This document shows positions 17,763 through 25,185 of a DNA stretch of 46,440 nucleotides, piece after piece. This stretch comes from Streptosporangium minutum (GTDB lineage: Bacteria; Actinomycetota; Actinomycetes; Streptosporangiales; Streptosporangiaceae), in contig NZ_NGFP01000021.1 of assembly GCF_002149035.1 (NCBI RefSeq), forward strand, positions 12,943-59,382. The letters run 5' to 3'. Both the position numbers and the translations under genes were made by a program. Position 1 is the stretch's first letter, and the number at the start of each line of letters is the position of its first letter. Below the pieces are notes generated by a model. It had not been told where the DNA came from. It was given only the letters and a program-made list of their open reading frames with translations, and searched no databases.

Positions 17763-18581
17763 TTAGCCGTCGGTCTTGCGGGCGACCCCGGCCACGGTCC
17801 AGGTCCTCTCCGGGCGCTGGGCGGCGAGCGGGTTGTCGGGACGCCACTGGCGGAGGTAGACCAGGCCCGGGTCGACGAGTTCCAGCCCGTCGAAGAAGCG
17901 CAGCACCTGCTGGCGCGTCCGTGAGGCGTCCTCGCTGCGGCCGAGGACCTTGCGGTAGATGTCGACGAGCGGCCCCGCCGCCTCGGGCCGGGTGTCGAAG
18001 ACGGCGTGGGCGATGACGAGGTGGCTGCCGACCGCCACCGCGTCGCGCAGCCGGGCGACGCTCTTGAACGGGTCGTCCTCGTCGGGGATGAACTGCAGCG
18101 CGGAGGTGATCAGGAGGGCCACCGGCCGCTCCAGGTCGATGAGCCGCCGCAGCTCGGGGTCCGCGAGCAGCTCGTCGGGGTGGAGCACGTCGCCCCTGAC
18201 GACGGAGGTGCGGGGGTCGGTGGCCAGCAGGGCCAGGGAGTGGGAGAGCACGACCGGGTCGTCGGCGACGTAGACCACGCGTGCGGCGGGCTCCAGGGAC
18301 TGCGCGACCTGGTGGACGTTGTGCTGGGTGGGGAGTCCCGAGCCTATGGCGAGGAACTGCGTGATGCCCTGTCCGACGAGATGGCGGACCGCCCGGCCGA
18401 GGAAGGCCTGGCCCTCCTTCGCCATCGTCCTGATCTCCGGGGCGATGGCGAGCACCTCCTCGGCGGCCCTGCGGTCGGCCGCGAAGTTGTCCTTGCCGTC
18501 GAGGAAGTAGTCGTTCATCCGGGCGACGTTGGGCACGCTCGTGTCCAGACCTGCCGGTGGCCGCCGGGTCGCGTCGCTCAT
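17763..18581 (-). CDS. SAM-dependent methyltransferase, Methyltransf_19 (DUF574), divergent copy
   Basis: A 272-residue member of the actinomycete-specific Methyltransf_19 family. The N-terminal segment PNVARMNDYFLDGKDNFAADRRAA is the family signature. The SAM-binding motif reads FLAIGSGLPTQHNVHQVA and the post-II acidic motif YVADDPVVL; its neighbour has FIDIGCGLPTQGNVHE and YVDNDP. This copy therefore lacks the usual motif I Asp and one further Asp, so cofactor binding may be weakened. Start ATG with GAGGAG upstream. It follows its paralogue on the same strand 131 bp downstream and sits in a cluster with HATPase, DUF397 and XRE genes. The substrate of the family is unknown. Confidence 0.85.
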   Translation of the reverse strand: MSDATRRPPAGLDTSVPNVARMNDYFLDGKDNFAADRRAAEEVLAIAPEIRTMAKEGQAFLGRAVRHLVGQGITQFLAIGSGLPTQHNVHQVAQSLEPAARVVYVADDPVVLSHSLALLATDPRTSVVRGDVLHPDELLADPELRRLIDLERPVALLITSALQFIPDEDDPFKSVARLRDAVAVGSHLVIAHAVFDTRPEAAGPLVDIYRKVLGRSEDASRTRQQVLRFFDGLELVDPGLVYLRQWRPDNPLAAQRPERTWTVAGVARKTDG

Positions 18582-18712
18582 GGGTCATCTCCTCGGTTGC
18601 CTGTGAGACTAAAGAACCGTGGCGTCCGTGGGTAGATGGCAAACCGTGGACAATGTGAGAAATACGTTGATTGTTCCGTAAGGTCCGCTGTCTCGCGCGG
18701 CCTGCTATTCCT

Positions 18713-19528
18713 TTATTCCTTGCGCCCCACCCCGCCGACGACCCACACGGAGTCGGGCCGGTGGAGCACGATCCCGTCGGGCCGCCACCGGGGCACATAG
18801 ACGAGGCCGGGGTCGACGAGGGTGAGCCCGTCGAAGAAACGCCGGACGTCGGCCATGGTGCGCAGGTTGTCGCGGCGGGGGCCGGTGACCGAGCCCCGGT
18901 CCTGGTAGAGGGCGGCGAGCTTCGCGGTCGTCTCCGGGCGCAGGTCGCTGACCGCGTGGGAGAGGGCCACGTAGCTGCCCGGCGCTATCGCCTTCTGGAG
19001 GTCGGTGACGATCTGCATGGCCAGGACGTCGTCGGTGATGTCCTGCAGGAGCGAGAAGAGAAGGACCGCCACGGGCCGGTTGAGGTCGATCATGCCGGTG
19101 AGCCGCGGGTCGGAGAGCAACCGTTCCGGATCGCGCGCGTCGGCCTCGACCACGGTGGTCAGGAGGTCGTCCTGGAGCAGGGCCTGGGCGTGGACGACGA
19201 CCATCGGATCGTTGTCGACGTAGACCACCCGCGCGTCGGGCGCGACGGCGTGGACCATCTCGTGCACGTTGCCCTGGGTCGGCAGGCCGCAGCCGATGTC
19301 GATGAACTGCCGGATGCCGGATTCGGCGAGGAACCTGACTGCCCGGCCGAGGAAGCGGCGGCCCTCCCGGGACATCGCGGGGAGCTCCGGCGCGAGCGCG
19401 AGCGCGATCTGCGCGGCCGCGCGGTCGGCGGCGAAGTTGTCCTTGCCGCCCAGGAAGTAGTCGGCTATCCGCCCGGCGTTGGGGATCGTGGGGTCGAACG
19501 TGAGACGTTCGGTCTTCGACGGCACCAT
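18713..19528 (-). CDS. SAM-dependent methyltransferase, Methyltransf_19 (DUF574)
   Basis: The paralogue of the preceding gene, 271 residues, with intact motifs: family signature PNAGRIADYFLGGKDNFAADR, SAM-binding FIDIGCGLPTQGNVHEMV and the acidic loop VVYVDNDPMVVVHAQ. The C-terminal part has FFDGLTLVDPGLVYVPRWRPD, strongly conserved between the two copies. The ATG before VPSKTERLTF is preferred because GGAGG lies 5 bases upstream; starts further up lack a ribosome site. Such methyltransferases are abundant in streptomycetes and relatives, often next to XRE/DUF397 genes, but their acceptor is not established. Confidence 0.88.
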   Translation of the reverse strand: MVPSKTERLTFDPTIPNAGRIADYFLGGKDNFAADRAAAQIALALAPELPAMSREGRRFLGRAVRFLAESGIRQFIDIGCGLPTQGNVHEMVHAVAPDARVVYVDNDPMVVVHAQALLQDDLLTTVVEADARDPERLLSDPRLTGMIDLNRPVAVLLFSLLQDITDDVLAMQIVTDLQKAIAPGSYVALSHAVSDLRPETTAKLAALYQDRGSVTGPRRDNLRTMADVRRFFDGLTLVDPGLVYVPRWRPDGIVLHRPDSVWVVGGVGRKE

Positions 19529-19670
19529 GACGTCCTCCATCCGGCCGGCGCGGGTTTCAGCGGACAATATCCATCATTCGCCGAACATGAGACATATTCG
19601 CGCGAATCGCCGCTTCGGTGAGAGGCGGGGCCTCCACCGTCCACCGCTCCGCTGTCGGATGGGGCGTCCG

Positions 19671-20249
19671 TCAGTGGCACGCCTCCAGATGGCGCGTAGC
19701 CCTGGAGGGGACGGCGAACGCGGCCCACACGGCCTTGCCCCGGCTCTCCAGGGGCGCCCACCCCCACATCTCGCTGACTCCCTGGACGAGCTGCAGCCCG
19801 CGGCCGTTCTCCGCCTCGTAGTCGGGCTCGCGCAGGCTGGGTCCCTGATCACTGGGATCGGTGACCGCGCACAGCACCGAATGCTCGGTGTGGCAGAGGA
19901 TGACTCTGACGTCCTGCGCGGAGCGGCCGCCGCCGTCCCGTATGCCATGACGCACCGCGTTGGTCACCAGCTCGGAGACCACCACGCCGGTGTCGTCGAT
20001 CAGCGGGGCCAGCTCCCAGGAGCGCAGCGCGGCGGAGGTGAACTCGCGGGCGGTCCGTGCCGCGAGGGGGTCGTGGCGCAGGCTCCGCACGGCCATCCGC
20101 AGATGGTCGACATGGCTGTCGCCGTCCGCCCAGGGCGGCAGCCCGCTCGGGGGGAGCACGTGATCGAGCATTGACAACCACCGTTCCCACCCACCGATCT
20201 CTGTCCGGATGGGTGTGGCTTGGGTTCGACGTCGCGGGTGACCAGTCAT
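19671..20249 (-). CDS. Stand-alone HATPase (anti-sigma factor-like, RsbW family)
   Basis: An ATP-binding protein with a GHKL/HATPase_c fold, up to 192 residues. The N-box is VVSELVTNAVRHG (about 90-103) and the G-box region ENGRGLQLVQGVSEMWG (146-162). The family has Ser/Thr kinase or anti-sigma activity in actinomycetes. Two starts are possible: ATG at 20249 and an internal ATG at 20171 (MLDHVLPPSG); neither has a convincing ribosome site, and the shorter form would fit the usual size. The gene is divergent from DUF397 across a regulatory region with an 18-bp palindrome. This is the ATPase partner typical of WhiJ-like and AbaA-like clusters. Confidence 0.82.
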   Translation of the reverse strand: MTGHPRRRTQATPIRTEIGGWERWLSMLDHVLPPSGLPPWADGDSHVDHLRMAVRSLRHDPLAARTAREFTSAALRSWELAPLIDDTGVVVSELVTNAVRHGIRDGGGRSAQDVRVILCHTEHSVLCAVTDPSDQGPSLREPDYEAENGRGLQLVQGVSEMWGWAPLESRGKAVWAAFAVPSRATRHLEACH

Positions 20250-20335
20250 CGGTGACCTTGGGGAGGCGGGAGGAGCGCGTAATGGGAGCAGGCCGTTCCG
20301 TCAATCTTGCCCGTCAAAATGTGCATAAGCAAGTA

Positions 20336-20353
20336 CAGATGCACGTGCATCTG
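20336..20353. promoter_or_regulatory. Perfect 18-bp palindrome upstream of DUF397
   Basis: CAGATGCAC followed directly by GTGCATCTG is a perfect 18-bp palindrome in the region between the divergent HATPase and DUF397 genes. It is flanked by AGTACA on the left and TGTACT on the right (20369-20376 region), a second, wider inverted repeat. A likely operator, perhaps for the XRE regulator encoded 400 bp away. Confidence 0.55.
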
Positions 20354-20408
20354 CACAAAGCCCTATGCTTGTACTGGTGTTTCCCTCCCTAATCGGTGAG
20401 AGGCGAGG

Positions 20409-20645
20409 ATGGATCAGCTGCACAACGGCATGTCGGCGACGCTGCTGGACGGCATCGTCTGGCGCAAGAGCCACTTCAGCAATCCCAGCGGTAACTGCGT
20501 CGAGCTGGCCACGCTGCCGGGCGGCGGGGTCGCGATCCGCAACTCGCGGGACCCGGAGGGGCCCGCGCTGATCTACACCAGCCGCGAACTCGACGCCTTC
20601 GTCCGGGGCGTGAAGGGCGGCGACTTCGACGACCTGATCGTCTGA
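20409..20645 (+). CDS. DUF397 small protein
   Basis: A 78-residue protein with the clear DUF397 pattern: WRKSHFSNPSGNCVELATLPGGGVAIRNSRDPEGPAL, then YTSRELDAFVRGVKGGDFDDL. These small acidic proteins are encoded next to XRE-family regulators in actinomycetes and are proposed to bind or antagonise them (WhiJ and Scr1-type systems). The ATG follows AGGCGAGG closely. The XRE gene lies 125 bp downstream on the same strand; the gap contains an AT-rich island (20650-20677) and GGTAC-N7-GTACC (20689-20705), so the XRE gene may have its own promoter. Confidence 0.9.
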   Translation: MDQLHNGMSATLLDGIVWRKSHFSNPSGNCVELATLPGGGVAIRNSRDPEGPALIYTSRELDAFVRGVKGGDFDDLIV

Positions 20646-20770
20646 TCCTCCGAATTGATTGAAGAATAAAATTCCATGTGGCCGGGAAGGTACGACCGGA
20701 GTACCGTGAAGGCTCGCGACGACCACAAAGAGTGGGCGGGGGCTCGCGTTCCGCGCTCGAAGGAATGTAG

Positions 20771-21676
20771 ATGATCACACCTCACGCCGAAGGCGAGCCG
20801 GTCCGCCCCACTCCCATGGCTCTGCCGCGGGGGAGTTCGACGGTGCTGAGGATCGTGCTGGGCGCGCAGCTCCGGCGGCTCCGCGAGCAGCGCCACATCA
20901 CTCTGGAGGCGGCGGGGCACGCCATCCGCGCCTCGCACTCGAAGATCAGCCGCATGGAGCTCGGCAGGGTCGGCTTCCGGGTCAGGGACGTGGCCGACCT
21001 GCTCACGCTGTACGGCGTGACGGACGACGACGAGCGGCAGCCGCTGCTGGCCCTCGTCGAACGGGCCAACGTCACCGGGTGGTGGCACAACTACAACGAC
21101 ATCCTGCCGAGCTGGTTCGAGACGTATGTGGGCCTGGAGGAGTCGGCCACCGGCATCCGCAACTACGAGGTCCAGTTCGTGCCCGGCCTGCTCCAGAGCG
21201 AGGGCTACGCGCGGGCCGTCGTCAAACTGGGGTTCCCGGCCGCGCCCGAGGAGGAGCTGGAGCGGCGCGTGCGGCTGCGCATGGCGCGCCAGCGCCTCCT
21301 GCGCGGCGCCGAGCCGCCCCACCTGTGGGCCGTGCTCGACGAGGCGGTGCTGCGCCGTCCCCTCGGCGGGGCCGAGGTGATGCGCGAGCAGATCGACCAC
21401 ATCCTCCAGGCGCTCGAACTGCCCAACGTGACCGTCCAGATCGTGCCCTTCAGCGTCGGCGGCCACGCCGCGGCCGGCGGGCCCTTCAGCATCCTGCGCT
21501 TCTCCCAGCCCGACCTGCCCGACGTGGTCTACATGGAGCAGCTCACCAGCGCGGTGTACCTCGAAAAGCGCGACGACGTGGACCGCTACCTCGAGGTGAT
21601 GGAACGGCTCTGCATCGAGGCCGAGCCGGCGTCGCGCACACGGGAGATTCTCACCCGTATCCGCGAGGAGCTATAG
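20771..21676 (+). CDS. XRE-family regulator with DUF5753 (WhiJ/Scr1-like)
   Basis: A 301-residue protein: N-terminal helix-turn-helix at about 28-85 (VLGAQLRRLREQRHITLEAAGHAIRA...SKISRMELGR) and C-terminal DUF5753 from about 115, beginning WFETYVGLEESATGIRNYE and including VPGLLQSEGYARAV and VVYMEQLTSAVYLEKRDDVDRY. This architecture is that of WhiJ-like developmental regulators and Scr1-type antitoxin-like proteins, which pair with DUF397 proteins. The ATG has AAGGA upstream. It probably binds palindromes in this cluster and controls the DUF397 and HATPase genes. Confidence 0.92.
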   Translation: MITPHAEGEPVRPTPMALPRGSSTVLRIVLGAQLRRLREQRHITLEAAGHAIRASHSKISRMELGRVGFRVRDVADLLTLYGVTDDDERQPLLALVERANVTGWWHNYNDILPSWFETYVGLEESATGIRNYEVQFVPGLLQSEGYARAVVKLGFPAAPEEELERRVRLRMARQRLLRGAEPPHLWAVLDEAVLRRPLGGAEVMREQIDHILQALELPNVTVQIVPFSVGGHAAAGGPFSILRFSQPDLPDVVYMEQLTSAVYLEKRDDVDRYLEVMERLCIEAEPASRTREILTRIREEL

Positions 21677-21736
21677 AAGCGGCCATAAAACGGCCAAGTC
21701 GGCAACCGTCCCGGCCCGCCGTACGAAGATGTTCAG

Positions 21737-23323
21737 ATGAGATGCCTCGTGACCGGAGCGACGGGATACATCGGCGGGCGGCTCGTGCCCGAACTGCTCG
21801 ACGCCGGGCACGACGTGCGGTGCATGGTCCGCTCGGCCGGCCGGCTGCGCGACCAGCCGTGGGCGTCCCGCGTGGAAATCGCCGAGGCCGACGCGGCCGA
21901 CGCCGTCCGGACGGGCGAGGCGCTCGACGGCGTCGACGTGGCCTACTACCTCATCCACACCATGGGCGGGGGAGCGGACTTCGCCGCCGCGGACCGGCGC
22001 GCGGCCGCCACGTTCGCCGCCGCGGCCCGGGAGGCGGGAGTACGCCGCGTCGTCTACCTCGGCGGCCTCGCGCCCGACGAGGGGCTCTCGCCCCACATGC
22101 GCTCCCGCGTCGAGGTGGGGGAGATCTTCCTGCGTTCCGGGGTGCCGGCCGTGGTGCTGCGGGCGGCCGTCATCATCGGATCGGGCTCGGCCTCCTTCGA
22201 GATGCTGCGCTACCTCACCGAGCGGCTGCCGGTGATGACGACGCCGCGGTGGGTGCGGACCAGGACGCAGCCCATCGCGATCCGCGACGTCCTGCGCTAC
22301 CTCGTGGCCTGGGCGGCCGTCGAGGGCGAGGTGAACCGCTCCTTCGACATCGGCGGCCCGGACGTGCTCACCTACGCGGACATGATGCGCGTCTACGCCC
22401 AGGTCGCCGGGCTGCGCCGGCGCGTGATCATCCCGGTCCCGATGCTCAGTCCCGGCCTGTCGAGCCACTGGGTGGGGCTGGTCACCCCCGTCCCCGCGGG
22501 CATCGCCCGCCCGCTGGTGGAGTCGCTGCGCAACGAGGCCGTCTGCCGCGAGCACGACATCGCCGGTTACGTCCCCGACCCGCCCGGAGGTCTGATCGGG
22601 CTCAGGGAGGCCGTCGCGCTGGCCCTGCGGCGGATCAGGGAGGCGAAGGTCGTCACCCGCTGGTCCTCGGCCTCGACGCCGGGGGCGCCGAGCGACCCGC
22701 TGCCCACCGACCCCGACTGGGCGGGCGGCAGCCTCTACGTCGACAGGCGGGCCCGCCGCGTCGACGCGTCCCCGCAGGCCCTCTGGGCGGTGATCGAGTC
22801 GATCGGCGGCGAGAGGGGCTGGTACTCCCTGCCCGTCGCCTGGCGTGCCCGGGGCCTTCTCGACCGTCTCGTCGGCGGCGTGGGACTGCGCCGCGGACGC
22901 CGCGATCCGCGCAGGCTCCGCGTGGGCGACTCGGTCGACTTCTGGCGGGTCGAGGAGGTCGAGCCCGGCCGCCTGCTCCGGCTCCGCGCCGAGATGCGCC
23001 TGCCCGGCCTGGCCTGGCTGGAGCTGAGCGTTCACCGGCGCCGGGGACGGACGGTGTACGGCCAGCGTGCGATCTTCCATCCCCGGGGTCTGGCCGGCCA
23101 CCTCTACTGGTGGTCGATCTCGCCCTTCCACAGCCTGATCTTCGGCCGGATGACGCGCAACGTCGCGGCGGCCGCCGAGCGCGGCGACACGGCCGACGAC
23201 CTCGAGGTCCTCTCCCCCCTACGGCTCCGCGCTGATCCGGACGCCGTGACCGCACCCGTCCCGGCGTCCGGGCTCAGTGACCGGAGTCCACGCGCTGCCA
23301 GTAGGCGTCGCGGGCCTCGATGA
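21737..23323 (+). CDS. SDR-family NAD(P)-binding protein with DUF2867 domain
   Basis: A 528-residue fusion. The N-terminal atypical short-chain dehydrogenase (Rossmann) has CLVTGATGYIGGRLVPELL (3-21) with the TGxxGxxG loop, and later YYLIHTMGGG and VVYLGGLAPDEG. It continues to about 300. The C-terminal DUF2867 domain (about 335-490, beginning SLYVDRRARRVDASPQALWAVIESIGG) has a START-like pattern. The family is widespread and annotated as epimerase or nucleoside-sugar reductase without a proven substrate. No ribosome site is obvious; ATG at 21737 gives a complete Rossmann start. The 3' end overlaps the convergent HxlR gene by 50 bp. Confidence 0.85.
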   Translation: MRCLVTGATGYIGGRLVPELLDAGHDVRCMVRSAGRLRDQPWASRVEIAEADAADAVRTGEALDGVDVAYYLIHTMGGGADFAAADRRAAATFAAAAREAGVRRVVYLGGLAPDEGLSPHMRSRVEVGEIFLRSGVPAVVLRAAVIIGSGSASFEMLRYLTERLPVMTTPRWVRTRTQPIAIRDVLRYLVAWAAVEGEVNRSFDIGGPDVLTYADMMRVYAQVAGLRRRVIIPVPMLSPGLSSHWVGLVTPVPAGIARPLVESLRNEAVCREHDIAGYVPDPPGGLIGLREAVALALRRIREAKVVTRWSSASTPGAPSDPLPTDPDWAGGSLYVDRRARRVDASPQALWAVIESIGGERGWYSLPVAWRARGLLDRLVGGVGLRRGRRDPRRLRVGDSVDFWRVEEVEPGRLLRLRAEMRLPGLAWLELSVHRRRGRTVYGQRAIFHPRGLAGHLYWWSISPFHSLIFGRMTRNVAAAAERGDTADDLEVLSPLRLRADPDAVTAPVPASGLSDRSPRAASRRRGPR

Positions 23324-23654
23324 GCTGGGAAAGATGCTTGTCCCCCCACGTCCGGCAGGCGTCGACCAGGTCGAGAAGGCTGCGGCCGAGGGGGGTGAGC
23401 TCGTACTCCACCCGTGGCGGGATCTCCGGGTAGGCGGTGCGGGTGACCATCCCGTCCCGTTCGAGCGCCCGGAGCGTCTCGGTGAGCACCTTCGGCGTGA
23501 CGTGATGCAGCGGCACGAGAAACTCGGAGAAGCGCCGGGGGCCGTCTTCAAGGCAGATGACGATCATGGCGGTCCATTTGTCGCCGATCCGGATCGGCGT
23601 GACGCTGGACGGGCAGGCCGGGTCGAACATCTGGGGATCGAGTGGCTTGGTCAC
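23274..23654 (-). CDS. HxlR-family transcriptional regulator
   Basis: A 126-residue winged-helix regulator. The segment IRIGDKWTAMIVICLEDGPRRFSEFLVPLHHVTPKVLTETLRALERDGMV is the HxlR DNA-binding core, followed by the wing VEYELTPLGRSLL and a helix for dimer contacts. Such proteins often sense electrophiles through a Cys near the N-terminus; here Cys is in DPACPSSV (about residue 14). It overlaps the DUF2867 gene tail and diverges from the HAD gene, whose shared upstream region (23655-23818) may carry its operator. Confidence 0.9.
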   Translation of the reverse strand: MTKPLDPQMFDPACPSSVTPIRIGDKWTAMIVICLEDGPRRFSEFLVPLHHVTPKVLTETLRALERDGMVTRTAYPEIPPRVEYELTPLGRSLLDLVDACRTWGDKHLSQLIEARDAYWQRVDSGH

Positions 23655-23818
23655 CGTTCAGACGGTAGTTAAGCGCCCCTGAGGTGACAAGTCTTCCCGG
23701 TGGCCTCCCGCTGTGAGCCCACGTGACCCCGAGGACTCCGCCGTCCTGGGCCGGCGGGACGTCGCCCGACGGCACCCCGCCCCGCCGCTCCGACCGCGGG
23801 TACACCGACAATGGAGCG

Positions 23819-24505
23819 ATGAACCACCCGGAACCGCCCACGCCCGCGTTCCTGTTCGATCTGGACGGAACCCTGATCGACAGTGTCTACCAGCACGTCA
23901 TCGCCTGGCGCAGCGCACTGTCGCACCTCGGCATCGACCTGTCGGTATGGCGCATTCACCGGCGCATCGGGATGAGCGGCGGCCTGTTCGTCAGCGCGCT
24001 GCTGCGCGAGACCGGCCTGTCGCTGACCAAAAGTCAGATCGACGAGCTGCAGCAGGCCCACGCGGACGCCTACACCGAGCAGATCGACTCGGTGCGCCCG
24101 CTGCCGGGCGCGGCCGACCTGCTCGCCGAGCTGACCGGCCGCGGCGTGCCGTGGGCGATCGCCACGAGCGGCTACGCCAGGACCGCCAGGTCGGCGCTCG
24201 GCATGCTGGGGCTGCCCGAGGACACCCCGATGATCACCCGCGACCTGGTACGGCGGGCCAAGCCCGACCCCGACCTCTTCCTCGCCGGGGCGGCACTGCT
24301 CGACGTCGACCCCAGGTACGCCATGGTCGTCGGCGACAGCGTCTGGGACCTGCTGGCCGCCCGCCGGGCCGGAGCCCTGGGGGTCGGCCTGCTGTCCGGC
24401 GGCTACGGCAGGGAGGAGCTCGAACGCTCCGGCGCGTTCCGCGTCTACGCCGATCCGGAGGACATGCGCAACCGGCTCGACGAGCTCGGTGTCCGCCTCG
24501 ACTGA
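23819..24505 (+). CDS. HAD-superfamily hydrolase (phosphoglycolate phosphatase-like)
   Basis: A 228-residue haloacid-dehalogenase-type phosphatase. Motif I FLFDLDGTLIDS (about 12-23) with the nucleophile Asp, an alpha-helical C1 cap (VWRIHRRIGMSGGLFV), motif II IATSGYARTA, motif III Lys in RRAKPDPDLF and motif IV MVVGDSVWDLLAARRAG. It probably dephosphorylates a small sugar or glycolate phosphate; the substrate is not predictable. The ATG before NHPEPP has GGAG upstream; longer starts lack one. It is divergent from HxlR and may be its target. Confidence 0.88.
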   Translation: MNHPEPPTPAFLFDLDGTLIDSVYQHVIAWRSALSHLGIDLSVWRIHRRIGMSGGLFVSALLRETGLSLTKSQIDELQQAHADAYTEQIDSVRPLPGAADLLAELTGRGVPWAIATSGYARTARSALGMLGLPEDTPMITRDLVRRAKPDPDLFLAGAALLDVDPRYAMVVGDSVWDLLAARRAGALGVGLLSGGYGREELERSGAFRVYADPEDMRNRLDELGVRLD

Positions 24506-24559
24506 ACGCCCGGCCGGACGATCCTGGGAGAGCGCCGCGTGGACGTCCCGCCCCTTCGC

Positions 24560-25093
24560 TCAGGGTTTCACGAGAACGTCGATGACGTCCTCGTAGCCGA
24601 TCCCCTTCTTGGCGAAGTGCCCGGCCGTGGCGAGCTCGGCCAGGCCGTGGGCGGTGGACAGCAGGGCCATCACCCCGGCCTTGGAGGCGGCCGGGCCGCC
24701 GGCGGCCTCCAGGCCGAGGGCGGCCATCACGTCGTCGATCGCCCCCTCCAGCTCCGGGTGATGGCCGATGAGGAACTCCGAGGCGAACACGAGCCGGTAT
24801 TCGTTCCGGTGCTCCAGGGCGTACTCGACGTAGCTGGTGTAGAAGGCCCGCAGCCGGTCTCGGCGGCCGGCTCCCTCCAGGACCGCTCCGGCGACGTGCG
24901 CGCTCAGATCGACGATGACCCGGGCGGCGAGCGCGGCGAGCAGTGCGGTCTTGTCGGCGAAGTGCCGGTAGGGGGCCATCCGCGACAGGCCGGTCAGGTC
25001 GCCGACCGCGCGCAGCGTCACGGCGTCGAGGCCCTCCTCGCGCAGCAGGCGCAGCGCGCTCTCGACCAGCCGGGTCCTGGTGTCGTCCACCAC
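24560..25093 (-). CDS. TetR-family repressor of the molybdenum hydroxylase operon
   Basis: N-terminal helix-turn-helix (TRLVESALRLLREEGLDAVTLRAVGDLTGLSRMAPYRHFADK, about 5-50) and a helical effector domain of TetR_C_13/33 appearance. An upstream ATG in frame would place its first codons inside the palindrome at 25117-25139, so a GTG start at 25093, with GAGAAGG eight bases upstream, is preferred (about 177 residues). It is divergent from the molybdenum hydroxylase genes with two palindromes between, so it should repress both. Its ligand is probably a substrate or product of that enzyme. Confidence 0.88.
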   Translation of the reverse strand: MVDDTRTRLVESALRLLREEGLDAVTLRAVGDLTGLSRMAPYRHFADKTALLAALAARVIVDLSAHVAGAVLEGAGRRDRLRAFYTSYVEYALEHRNEYRLVFASEFLIGHHPELEGAIDDVMAALGLEAAGGPAASKAGVMALLSTAHGLAELATAGHFAKKGIGYEDVIDVLVKP

Positions 25094-25116
25094 GACGCCC
25101 ACCTTCTCACACCCCC

Positions 25117-25139
25117 GGATGTTGACAACGTCAACATCC
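25117..25139. promoter_or_regulatory. TetR operator 1: 23-bp perfect palindrome
   Basis: GGATGTTGAC-AAC-GTCAACATCC is a perfect 10-3-10 palindrome, placed just upstream of the TetR GTG start. The core TGTTGAC-N3-GTCAACA recurs in operator 2. Confidence 0.85.
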
Positions 25140-25160
25140 AGGTCGACACTGTCCACATGA

Positions 25161-25177
25161 TGTTGACGACGTCAACA
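25161..25177. promoter_or_regulatory. TetR operator 2
   Basis: TGTTGAC-GAC-GTCAACA is a perfect 7-3-7 palindrome, the same core as operator 1, centred 41 bp from it (about four helical turns). It abuts the ribosome site AGGAG and lies 8 bp before the ATG of the molybdenum hydroxylase gene, so repressor binding would block that transcript. Confidence 0.85.
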
Positions 25178-25185
25178 GGAGTGTC

